Below, piece by piece: positions 25,707-35,100 of a DNA stretch of 64,000 bases; within the stretch, counting starts at the first letter, position 1, and each line of letters starts with the position of its first letter. A program made the position numbers and the translations under genes. The DNA lies in NCBI RefSeq assembly GCF_012726295.1, contig NZ_JABAOB010000006.1, positions 479,829 to 543,828 on the forward strand, in the 5' to 3' direction. A model generated the notes under the pieces. That model saw only the letters and a list, made by a program, of their open reading frames with translations, ran no database searches and was not told the DNA's origin. The stretch is from Chitinophaga sp. Ak27 (GTDB taxonomy: Bacteria; Bacteroidota; Bacteroidia; Chitinophagales; Chitinophagaceae).

Positions 25707-25736
25707 CAAAGGTATCAATTTTTGCGAATTAACAAA
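25707..25736 (-). promoter_or_regulatory. Promoter of tRNA-Leu
   Basis: Minus strand TTTG (25736-25733), 18 bases, then TACCTTTG (25714-25707), a full match to the Bacteroidota consensus. Transcription would start near 25700, about 90 bases before the tRNA. Confidence 0.7.
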
Positions 25737-25841
25737 ATCATTTATAAGAGAACTTTAACCGCCTTTCTCGGCCTATTTTAAAAAAAATCAGATTTAGCGC
25801 CTTAAATTGGAGATAATTATTGTAAAAGTCTATCTGACGCT

Positions 25842-27065
25842 ATGGCCAAAACCTTCTTTGAAGAATTAAACAATGCAAATGCTACAGGGGTAGCTTACAA
25901 GAACATCAACCTGAAAAAGGCCGCCCTGGCCTATTTTGCCAATAATGGCCATGCTACCATTGCCGATTTGTGTAAGGAACTGAACCTGAGCACACCCAAG
26001 GTAACCAACCTGGTCAACGATCTTATCAACGACGGGCTGGTAATGGATTACGGGAAGATTGAATCCACTGGCGGACGGAAGCCCAACCTGTACGGCCTGG
26101 TGGCCGATTCGGCTTTCTTTATCGGCGTGGATGTAAAACACGACCACCTCAACCTGGGCCTGTCAGATTTTCATAAAAACCTGGTCACAACGGAGGAAGC
26201 CCTTCCTTATACGCTCGATAACACTAAAGCCTCACTGGAAGAGCTTTGTCAACTTATTAATAATTTTATTGATGGATTAACCGTGTCCAGGGAGAAAATC
26301 CTGGGAATCGGCATCAATATCTCCGGCCGCATCAACTATGCCACCGGCTACAACTATAGCCTCTTTTACTTCGATGAGGAGCCACTCAGCAAAGTAATCG
26401 GCAACAAGGTAGGAATCCGGGTGTTCCTGGAAAACGACTCCCGTGCCATGGCTTATGGGGAGTTTTGCTCCGACCTGGTACATGGCGAGCGCAATGTGTT
26501 GTTCCTGAACCTGGATTACGGAATCGGGATGGGGGTACTGATCAACGGGGAACTCTATTACGGTAAATCCGGCTATAGCGGAGAAGTGGGCCATATCCCC
26601 ATGTACGATAATGAAATCATTTGCCATTGCGGTAAAAAAGGATGTCTGGAAACGGAAGCTTCCGGCTGGGCCCTGGTTAATATGTTTCGCCAGAAACTGG
26701 CAGCGGGTTCCTCTTCGATGTTGTCTCGTACCCACCGGTCGCCCGAAGACATTCACCTGCCCGATATTATTGAAGCGGCTAACAACGACGATATGCTGGC
26801 CATAGAACTTATTGCTAAAGTGGGGGAGAAACTGGGGCGCGGCGTGGCACTGCTGATGAATATTTTTAACCCCGAACTGGTGATCCTGGGCGGGGCACTG
26901 GCAGCTACCCAGGATCATATCAGGCTCCCCATAAAAAGCGCGATGAAAAAATATTCACTGAGCCTGGTGAGTAACGATTCCAAACTTAAAATGTCCAAGT
27001 TGGGTGAACGGGCGGGCATCATCGGGGCCTGCCTGTTGGTAAGAAATAAGGTGTTGATAAGTTAG
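25842..27065 (+). CDS. ROK-family transcriptional regulator (NagC-like)
   Basis: A 407-residue repressor: an N-terminal winged helix-turn-helix (ATIADLCKELNLSTPKVTNL) and a C-terminal ROK sugar-kinase-like domain, with the glycine-rich loop IGINISGRINYATG and the zinc motif CHCGKKGCLE. In this family the ligand is a sugar or sugar phosphate such as N-acetylglucosamine. The genes it controls are not next to it; a VOC protein gene follows. The DNA-binding arm suggests a regulator rather than a kinase. Confidence 0.92.
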   Translation: MAKTFFEELNNANATGVAYKNINLKKAALAYFANNGHATIADLCKELNLSTPKVTNLVNDLINDGLVMDYGKIESTGGRKPNLYGLVADSAFFIGVDVKHDHLNLGLSDFHKNLVTTEEALPYTLDNTKASLEELCQLINNFIDGLTVSREKILGIGINISGRINYATGYNYSLFYFDEEPLSKVIGNKVGIRVFLENDSRAMAYGEFCSDLVHGERNVLFLNLDYGIGMGVLINGELYYGKSGYSGEVGHIPMYDNEIICHCGKKGCLETEASGWALVNMFRQKLAAGSSSMLSRTHRSPEDIHLPDIIEAANNDDMLAIELIAKVGEKLGRGVALLMNIFNPELVILGGALAATQDHIRLPIKSAMKKYSLSLVSNDSKLKMSKLGERAGIIGACLLVRNKVLIS

Positions 27066-27121
27066 TTTTGGTTAACTTTATTATCTACCTGAATTCCATC
27101 TTTTACCCAAAACAAAATGTC

Positions 27122-27544
27122 ATGTCAAACACACTAACAACCTACTTCATTTTCAATGGCAACTGCCGGGAAGCGATGACCTTTTATCAAAAAGTGTTGG
27201 GTGGTGATCTGAAAGTTATGACGATGGCCGATTCTCCCATGAAAGATCAGGTGCCTCCCGGTACAGAAAACCTGGTAATGCATGCCTTCCTTCAAACACC
27301 GGGCTTCGCACTGATGGCCTCCGATGGTATGCAGGGACCGCCACCGGTAAATGGTGATTCCGTTTCGCAGGCACTCACTGTTACTAATACAGAAGACGCA
27401 GAAGCTGTATTTGCTAAACTATCTGAAGGAGGAAAAGTGACAATGCCCATTCAGGAAACATTCTGGGCACACCGCTATGGTCAGTTAATCGACAAGTACG
27501 GTATGCATTGGATGGTGAGCTACAATAAGCCCATGGAGATGTAA
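27122..27544 (+). CDS. VOC-family (PhnB-like) protein
   Basis: A protein of 140 residues from the ATG at 27122 (an earlier in-frame start at 27068 would add an unconserved leader). It has the FNGNCREAMTFYQKVLGGDL start and the AHRYGQLIDKYGMHWMVSY end of the PhnB/DUF1428-like glyoxalase-fold group. The metal-binding site is incomplete in many of these proteins. Function is unknown; it may be a resistance or isomerase-like protein. Confidence 0.88.
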   Translation: MSNTLTTYFIFNGNCREAMTFYQKVLGGDLKVMTMADSPMKDQVPPGTENLVMHAFLQTPGFALMASDGMQGPPPVNGDSVSQALTVTNTEDAEAVFAKLSEGGKVTMPIQETFWAHRYGQLIDKYGMHWMVSYNKPMEM

Positions 27545-27550
27545 TCACGC

Positions 27551-27624
27551 AAAGGCGCTAAAAAGCAAAGCAGCAAAGGAGATATTGGTGTAATCCCTTT
27601 GCTGCTTTGCTTTTTAGTACCTTT
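27551..27624. terminator. Long hairpin between convergent genes, GCAAAG-type repeat
   Basis: CTAAAAAGCAAAGCAGCAAAGG (27558-27579) pairs perfectly with its complement at 27596-27617; with two mismatches the stem extends to 27551-27624. It probably terminates both the VOC gene and the leftward TPR gene. The (C)GCAAAGGCGCTAA-type sequence looks like a repeat unit, but no second copy occurs in the window. Confidence 0.75.
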
Positions 27625-27630
27625 ACATAA

Positions 27631-29919
27631 CTATTTCTTTTTCCTGAAGAAAGAAAATAATCCTCCGCCTTTGAGTTGCTTCTTTTTTTCTACTGCCGGC
27701 TGATATCCCGGATCATTCGCCACAATCAGGTCGATTAGTTTTTTACAGGATGAAAGATCTTCCTTCCCTTCAAAAGCCAGTGCCATAGTATACCGTATGG
27801 CAGAAGCTTCTGCGTCCCAGGCCCAGTTGTTGCCCGCATATATATTTACACACTGTATACCATAGGACAGGCATTGGTCATACTCCTGCTCTCCCAGGTA
27901 AGCTTCAGCCATAAAAGCGTATACCCCGAACCTGTAGTTAGGTGAATTGTCCGCAGCGTCGCCACTGGCCATTATTTCCAGCGTTTGCTGCATGTCGGCA
28001 ATGGCTGCTTTATATCGTTTCAGTTTCAGCGCTGCCTTCCCCCGGAAATAATAAATTTTCATTTGGGAGATGACCGGCAATTGCGGTATGCCGCCAATGG
28101 AGATACGATTGTTGATAGCACCGATGCAATGTTCATACTGCCCATTATCAAAATAAAGATACATCAGGTTGAAGTAAGCATCGCTGTCATCCGGCTTGTC
28201 GGTTAAATGGCTTTCCAATGCCAGTATACGTTCCGACAAATCATTGTCGCTGTTGCTTCTGATAAATGCCCTGCCGGTTTTAATGCGGTCGATATTGTAC
28301 GTGATGGTGTCGCGGTCGTATACTTCCAGTTCTTCCATATCGCGGACAATCCATTCATTGTATTCGCTCAATATTTTTTCATACAGGTCCAGTGCTTCTG
28401 CATGCCGCTCCAGGGTGCAGAGGTCGTCTATCATGCGTTCATGAATGGATACATAGTACATCAGGGGTAATACATCGGTATGATTCTCTAATATATTTCT
28501 CCTGTCAGCAATGGCTTCGGCCAATTTGCCCATGTTGTGATATGCGTCAGCCCTGGATTCCAGCTGCTCCCAGAAAGGCGACATATTATAGCCAATGGTG
28601 TGTACGTGTGCAGCTTCCACAAAAATACCGGCTTCATATAAGGCGATGCCGTAGTTGTTACAGCACATGGCGAAATGATGTGGATGCCCGGCGTAGGAAT
28701 TGCCTTTATTTTCATACCAGTAGGCGTGATAAAGATCAAAAGCTTTCTTGTATAAAAAGCGTTTAAGCGGCGTAGCAGCCTGCTTCAACAGCGGATCGTT
28801 TTCCAGCTGTATAATCTCTGTGAAGATAACGCCTGCGGCATACCAGTCGTACGGTATGGGGTGATCAATATCCGGCCATGTTGCCGGGAAATGCCCGGTC
28901 ACCTTGTATGTCGTATAATACCATCTTACAATACTGAACGGATAGGGTTTGATGGCCATCGATTTTTCGTACCAGGGAAAGGCTTCCTGGTAGCTGCCGA
29001 TGTTGAAAAACGCTGTAGCGGTATAGTGATAAAAGTAAGCTTCATCGGGATATTGTGACACGAAGTTTTTACCTGCTAATATCTGCTCCAGCGTGCCTTC
29101 ATCATCATCTTCTCCATAGAACTCATGCCAGAACTCTGTAGTTCCTTTACAATATTCACGGGCCAGCATGGCGTGTCTGACGCCTTCCGTGAGTAATTGC
29201 TGTATATGTTTGAGGAGGCGCAGCATTTCTTCCCGGGAATTTTCGCCGGTAGAAATCAGGATCTGCAGCATATTTGCGGCAAAATCATAGTCAGCCATTT
29301 CAAGGGCAAACCAGACGGTCGACATCAGCCGGTTGTTATACACGGTGCAATCGAAGGCCTGCTTATAATATTCCAGTGCAGCGGGCCGGTTTTCGGTATG
29401 GTAGTAAACATCTCCGATGCGGGTATAGCACTGGAAGCGGGCTACACTGAGCTGGGGGAGGTCGTCGGCATAGAGCGATTCATATATCTGGAGACTGCGT
29501 TGCATGTCTGCCAGCGCTTTTTCCGTTTCTTCTTTGAGTACCCATATCTGGAAACGGTAAAGCAGGGCTTTGGTGGTAATGTCTTCATCGCCGCCAGCGA
29601 TGAGCACATCACAGTCGCTAATCGCTTCATCGCCTTTTTCGGTCATGATATTGGCGCCGAGGTAGGCGCGGTGCAGCCTTGCCTGCGCGTGGGTGGTGTC
29701 GATGGTCAATACCTGGGTGAACGCATCGTAAGCCGCTTCATACATAGCGAATACCAGGTCAGCGTTGTCGGTGGCCCTGGCGTTTTCCAGCTGGGACAAT
29801 CCCAGCAAGTGCCATCCCCTGGCTTCCTTGGGGTAATCCTGTAAATATATTTCCAGTTTTGTTATCGCTTCGGTATATGCCTGTTCGTTGTACAGCCTTT
29901 CCAGTTCGTCTAATTGCAT
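27631..29919 (-). CDS. TPR-repeat protein
   Basis: A 762-residue soluble protein consisting largely of helical TPR-like repeats: the N-terminal YNEQAYTEAITKLEIYLQDY and AYDAFTQVLTIDTTHAQARL, and repeat-like helices through the C-terminus (AAIADMQQTLEIMASGDAA, QCLSYGIQCVNIYAGNNWAW). It ends in a basic GGGLFSFFRKKK tail. A protein-interaction scaffold is the likely role; the partner is unknown. No signal peptide was seen. Confidence 0.85.
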   Translation of the reverse strand: MQLDELERLYNEQAYTEAITKLEIYLQDYPKEARGWHLLGLSQLENARATDNADLVFAMYEAAYDAFTQVLTIDTTHAQARLHRAYLGANIMTEKGDEAISDCDVLIAGGDEDITTKALLYRFQIWVLKEETEKALADMQRSLQIYESLYADDLPQLSVARFQCYTRIGDVYYHTENRPAALEYYKQAFDCTVYNNRLMSTVWFALEMADYDFAANMLQILISTGENSREEMLRLLKHIQQLLTEGVRHAMLAREYCKGTTEFWHEFYGEDDDEGTLEQILAGKNFVSQYPDEAYFYHYTATAFFNIGSYQEAFPWYEKSMAIKPYPFSIVRWYYTTYKVTGHFPATWPDIDHPIPYDWYAAGVIFTEIIQLENDPLLKQAATPLKRFLYKKAFDLYHAYWYENKGNSYAGHPHHFAMCCNNYGIALYEAGIFVEAAHVHTIGYNMSPFWEQLESRADAYHNMGKLAEAIADRRNILENHTDVLPLMYYVSIHERMIDDLCTLERHAEALDLYEKILSEYNEWIVRDMEELEVYDRDTITYNIDRIKTGRAFIRSNSDNDLSERILALESHLTDKPDDSDAYFNLMYLYFDNGQYEHCIGAINNRISIGGIPQLPVISQMKIYYFRGKAALKLKRYKAAIADMQQTLEIMASGDAADNSPNYRFGVYAFMAEAYLGEQEYDQCLSYGIQCVNIYAGNNWAWDAEASAIRYTMALAFEGKEDLSSCKKLIDLIVANDPGYQPAVEKKKQLKGGGLFSFFRKKK

Positions 29920-30048
29920 ACGCGGTTAATTAGGACGTGTAATTTATTAATATTGACGCAGGATGATAAATAAATTCTGATAGTTCCGTCCGAATATATA
30001 TATTTAAAGACCATTTATTATCAGCCAAAAACATTCAAACCCTTTGCT

Positions 30049-31437
30049 ATGAAAGCAATAGCTGTATTGGTATTACTATTATGTAATGCCCGTTTATACG
30101 CACAGGAATGTGATTGTAAAAAGAAATTTGACAGCGTACACATCTATCTCAGGAAAAACTATGTAGGATTTATTGACAAGGTAACACCGGTTACCCAGCA
30201 AACGTATTCGACGTTGGTGACCAGGCTGCAATTGCAGGCAGCAACGATCCGGGGCGCCAGCCATTGTATGTTGCTGATCAACAGGTATCTGCGGTTTTTC
30301 AGGGATCAGCACCTGGCGCTGGAACCGGAATACACGCCGGTTATCGAAAAGATTACCTTGTCGCCCGCTCAGCTGGCGTTACTTGAAAAGCCGGCAGCCG
30401 GCCCGGTGATGGGCATTTACGAGTCTGATAGTATGGGTAAAATGGCGCTGGTGAAAAGCCCACACGGATTGCGGCAATATGCTGCAGTAGTATTGCAATC
30501 GCCCCTTCCGGAATGGAGCCCGGGCGACGTCGTATTTGAACTGGCCGCCATCGCGCCCGATAAATACGACCTGGTTAACTACAACCATCAGCGGGTGACG
30601 TTAGACACGGTAACCATCAATAAGCAAAGAAACGGCCTGGAAGGGCTGGGCTGGCAAAAGGAAGGCGCTGGTCATCGTCAGCCATCCCGGGAAATGCCGG
30701 CATTCACCGATATGCCGGCTGCCACTACCTTCTTTCGCCAGGTCGACGACAGCACCGGTTACCTGCGCATCGGTGGGTTTACAGCTGCTGATTTTCCCAT
30801 AACTGACTCCGTACTGAACGCCAATGATGAATACCTCCGTAAAAATCCCCGCCTGATCATCGATATACGGGATAACGGGGCAGGAACGGATAAGCTCACC
30901 GAACGATTACGCCCCTTGTTGTATACACAGCCGGTACGTATTGTGGGAGCCGATTTCCTGGCAACAACAGACAATATTGCCGCCTGGAGCCGCATCCTGG
31001 ATCAGCAAAGTGGTCAGATGCCGGATGAATACCTTGAGCAAACCCGGAAAGCAATTCACCAGGGTGATGGTCTCCAGGGGAGGCTGGTCAGCATGGGGCC
31101 GGATGAGAACATGATTTTACCGGCGCCTTTACCCGCACCCGCTAAGGTGGCGGTAGTTGTAAATAATAAATGCAGTAATGCCGCAGAGCAATTCCTGCTG
31201 GAAGCAGTACAGAGCGGAAAAGTAAAGGTATACGGCACACCTACTGCAGGAGCGCTGGATTATTCCAATGTAAATGAGGTGAAATTTACTGCACCGGCAT
31301 GTATTATTCGCTACCCGGTCACCCGGTCGAGGAGAGTGGCAGCAGGCCAAGGGATTGATAACAAAGGCATTCAGCCTTCCATGAAGTTGAATTTCTTTGC
31401 GCCCGGATGGTTGGAAGAAGTAGTCAAACAATTTTAA
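30049..31437 (+). CDS. S41-family peptidase-like secreted protein
   Basis: A 462-residue protein with a signal peptide (MKAIAVLVLLLCNARLYAQ). The C-terminal half carries the S41 tail-specific protease fold: GYLRIGGFTAADFP, RLIIDIRDNGAGTDKL and the catalytic serine in NNKCSNAAEQFLLEA, then GTPTAGALDYSN. The fold ends with a DNKGIQPSM segment. No PDZ domain is visible, so this is the shorter type seen in Bacteroidota. It is probably periplasmic or outer-membrane and cleaves unknown substrates. Confidence 0.83.
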   Translation: MKAIAVLVLLLCNARLYAQECDCKKKFDSVHIYLRKNYVGFIDKVTPVTQQTYSTLVTRLQLQAATIRGASHCMLLINRYLRFFRDQHLALEPEYTPVIEKITLSPAQLALLEKPAAGPVMGIYESDSMGKMALVKSPHGLRQYAAVVLQSPLPEWSPGDVVFELAAIAPDKYDLVNYNHQRVTLDTVTINKQRNGLEGLGWQKEGAGHRQPSREMPAFTDMPAATTFFRQVDDSTGYLRIGGFTAADFPITDSVLNANDEYLRKNPRLIIDIRDNGAGTDKLTERLRPLLYTQPVRIVGADFLATTDNIAAWSRILDQQSGQMPDEYLEQTRKAIHQGDGLQGRLVSMGPDENMILPAPLPAPAKVAVVVNNKCSNAAEQFLLEAVQSGKVKVYGTPTAGALDYSNVNEVKFTAPACIIRYPVTRSRRVAAGQGIDNKGIQPSMKLNFFAPGWLEEVVKQF

Positions 31438-31558
31438 TGCAGGAGTTATTAAGAACCGGTTAACACTTACGGGCGCTTAATTGCTCACCTTTACCCTACA
31501 AAGCATATGCTTATGCATATATGAGGGTTTAAAAAATAGTAACAATGGTAGAAAAGCT

Positions 31559-31588
31559 GCCTCACAATTCCTTGTGAGGCTCTTTGTT
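31559..31588. terminator. Terminator between convergent genes
   Basis: GCCTCACAA (31559-31567) pairs with TTGTGAGGC (31572-31580) around a TTCC loop and is followed by TCTTTGTTTT on the plus strand. It probably ends the S41-like gene, and on the other strand the response regulator gene. Confidence 0.7.
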
Positions 31589-31990
31589 TTAGAACAGCTG
31601 CTGCTGCAATATCCTGGAAAGCGTATGGGTAAGTTCGTGCAGGCTATTGGGCTTGGTAAGAAAATAGGAAGCCCCCAGCTGCCGGGTTTCTTTTTTATCG
31701 GAATCATGAGAAGAGGTGGTATAGATGATCACTGGTATATGCTTCAAATGATCGAGTTGCCGGATCTCCGCTAAAAACTGCTTACCATTTATTCTGGGCA
31801 TGTTCAGGTCCAGGAATATCAGGTCGGGGGTGAAATCATGGCTTAGCTTCATCAGTGCATCTTCACCATTGATAGCTTCGTGGTAATTGATATCCGGTGC
31901 CAGCTCTTTTAATACTTCACCAAATATCATCCTGTCATCTATATCATCATCTATTAAAAGTACTGAGGTATATTTACTACGGTCGGGCAT
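31589..31990 (-). CDS. Single-domain response regulator
   Basis: A 133-residue CheY-like receiver without an output domain. The acidic pocket is DDD at residues 14-16 (LLIDDDIDDR), the phospho-acceptor is D61 (LIFLDLNMPRINGK) and the conserved lysine is in YFLTKPNSLHE. It resembles the Rcp1-type receivers that relay from hybrid or phytochrome kinases. It is divergent from the hybrid-kinase gene at 32146. Confidence 0.92.
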   Translation of the reverse strand: MPDRSKYTSVLLIDDDIDDRMIFGEVLKELAPDINYHEAINGEDALMKLSHDFTPDLIFLDLNMPRINGKQFLAEIRQLDHLKHIPVIIYTTSSHDSDKKETRQLGASYFLTKPNSLHELTHTLSRILQQQLF

Positions 31991-32145
31991 ATCATTTTTC
32001 GAATAGGGACAAATCTATGGGATTTTGTTGTTATTTTATTATCATTTCCTGCAGATAACACCGTTATTTGGAATGAATTGTGTAGAAACCCGGCAAGGGC
32101 GGCCATATTTAAATTAAGACCCGTTCATTAAACAAGCTCAGGCAG

Positions 32146-35100
32146 ATGAAGAAATTTTTTATGCAACTTCCGCTACCGAGGAAGCTGATGTTAATAGCTG
32201 TTATACCACTGATATGCCTCATCTATTTCGGAACAGAGGTATTCAACAAGCAAAGCGCAGATATTGACACGATCGACAACCTGGTACAAAAGGTAAACAC
32301 GGCTGCAGTGATCATGAAAGTAGCCGACGAAATACACCTGGAGCGGAGAAGCAGCGTAAACTATGTATTACAAACAGGCAGCCTGAATGATTTACTGACA
32401 CAACGGGCCAAAACCGACCTGGCCATTGAAGCCGTAAAAAGCAGGTTGCTGGCCAGCGACAGCCATTTTTTTCAGTACTCCTTACTGAACACTTTAGCTC
32501 GTAAACGCCAGGAAATTGACCATAAAAATATGCCCCAGCGGGAAGTTCTTGATTATTATTCCAATCTCATTTTCCGGTTGGACGATCTTGCCAATATCAA
32601 TACTCCCGATATCCCGGTACTGAAAGGGTTACAGCGCGATATGAATGCGCAATCACTCCTGGCCGGCATGGCTGCCTACCAGGGCATGTTGCGCATGGAT
32701 ATCTACTATTTTATGCGGAAGAAAGAAGTATGGCCGGACGACTTTGCCCGCATCGAAAACAACAACGACATGTACAATGCCCTGCGTACGGAGTTGCTGG
32801 AACGAGCTTCGCCTGCTACGGCTAAGAGTTTCCTGCAAATGGAACAATCAAACGAGTCAACTATCACTAACGATTTTATCAGGAATGCGGTCACTACCCG
32901 CAGCATCGATACGCTTTTTAATGCTGATTCCTGGTGGGATAATTCTTCACAGGCCGTTGACCAGCTGAAGCAGCTGCAGCACAATATCATGGATAAAGTG
33001 AGCAAGGATGCGAAGGCCATTTCGAAAAAAGAAAATGACCTGAAAACCCGCTACCTCGTGGCACTAGTGCTCATTGTAGTGCTGGTAATCGCGTTTGTAA
33101 GCTTCACCATCAAAGGTATTACCGATAGCCTCGATTTACTGCGCATAGCGGCGGTAAATATTGCCCGCGGTATTCCCGGCTCGGCGCCGGAAATAGCTAC
33201 CAAAGACGCAGTGGGCAGCCTGGCCCGGTCTTTTCAAACAATTGATCAAACCAGCCAGGTGCTGGCCGATGCCGCCGATCAGATTGGAAAAGGAAATTTT
33301 AACATTGACGTACAACCCCGCAGTAAAGACGATTTACTGGGACATGCCATCGTTCAAATGGCAGCCGACCTCAAAGTGTTTCGGAGTAAAGGGGAACAAA
33401 CCATCTGGATACAATCAGGGCTTAATCAAATCAGTGAAACCCTCCTGGGAGAAAAAGACTTGTCCGCACTCAGCAACGACGCACTCACAGATATAATACA
33501 ATATACCGGTGCACAAACAGGCGTATTGTATATCCGTCAGGCAGGGGAACTGCATTTTTCTGCAGGGTATGCGTTATCACCGGAACACCCCGCACCCGCC
33601 ACTATTAAAGTAGGTAAAACGTTGCTCGGACAACAGGTATTGCGAAAAGAACCACTGTACCTGCAGGAAGCTCCAGACAGCTTCCTGTATATTACCACCG
33701 GTACCGGCGCCGCCACTCCCGGACATGTACTCATCATTCCATTGATGCATGCAGGCATTACAGAAGGTGTAATGGAAATAGGCTCCCTGTATCCTTTTAA
33801 CAGCAGCGTGATCGATTTTGTGAAACAAGCGGCTACCAATATCGCTGTTGCCATACAGAGTACCCGTAGTCGTACCCGCCTGCAGGAGCTGCTGGAAGAA
33901 ACCCAGGCGCAGGCCGAAGAACTGCAAACCCAGCATGGGGAACTGGAGAGTATGAATGTGGAGCTGGAAGCACAAACGCAAAAGCTGCAAGTATCTGAAG
34001 AAGAATTAAAAGTGCAGCAGGAAGAACTGATGCAATCCAACGCAGAGCTGGAAGAAAGAAGCCGCCTGCTGGAAGAGAAGAACCAGATCATCGTCGAACG
34101 CAACCTCGATATACATAAAAAAGCAGAAGAGCTGGCGCTCAGTACCCGCTACAAATCAGAGTTCCTGGCTAATATGTCGCATGAGCTCCGTACACCGCTG
34201 AACTCCATCTTACTGTTGTCAAGGCTCCTGTCGGAAAATCATGATCATAACCTCAACGGCGACCAGGTGGAGTATGCACAGGTCATTAACAGCTCTGGTA
34301 AAGGATTGCTGACATTGATCGATGAAATACTGGATTTATCGAAGATAGAATCCGGGAAGATGGAGCTGGAATTGGGAGAAGTAGCTGTTGCCAGCGTTTG
34401 TTCCAATATGCAGGCATTGTTTGAACCTATTGCCAAAGAAAAAGGATTGCTGCTGGTAGTGGAAACAGCGGCACATGCGCCGGCTTATATAGAAACAGAC
34501 CAGGTAAGACTGGAGCAGGTGATAAAGAACCTGTTATCCAATGCCCTGAAATTTACGGCCAAGGGTACGGTGACATTGGCCGTAAGCTCCGGTGAAATGC
34601 CGGATACTATTCGTTTTGCGGTGAAAGATACCGGGATTGGTATCCCGGAAGACAAGCAGCAGGTTATTTTTGAAGCATTCCAGCAGGCAGATGGGTCTAC
34701 CCGGCGGAAGTACGGCGGGACCGGCCTGGGGCTCTCTATCAGCCGAGAGTTGGCGAAATTATTAGGAGGCCAGCTAAGCGTAACCAGTAAGAGCAATGAG
34801 GGGAGCGAATTTGTAATGACGATTCCTGTAAAGCCGAAGGCCGCGGAATCCGGCGATTCTTATGAGGCTCCGGCTGCGGCGAAAGAACAGGAAGTACCAA
34901 CGATTGGCAGATCGCATTTCCTGTCGCCGGTGATACCGGAAGGCGTTTTTGATGACCGCGGGCTGATAGAGAAAAATGATGCAGTAATCCTGATCGTGGA
35001 AGACGATACGCATTTTGCCAAGGCACTGTTGGATTTCACGCACGTCAGGGGATATAAAGGCATTGTAAGTGTACGGGGAGATGAGGCCGCGGAGCTGGCG

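Noticed and set aside
26277..26918. Antisense open frame of 213 codons inside the ROK regulator gene
   Set aside because: The regulator has clear HTH and ROK motifs; the antisense frame has none.
29197..29844. 215-codon frame on the plus strand inside the TPR gene
   Set aside because: It overlaps the TPR gene completely and has no signal or motif.
31501..31512. Perfect palindrome AAGCATATGCTT in the gap after the S41-like gene
   Set aside because: Twelve bases, AT-rich, close to the convergent terminator; too short to claim a regulator site.
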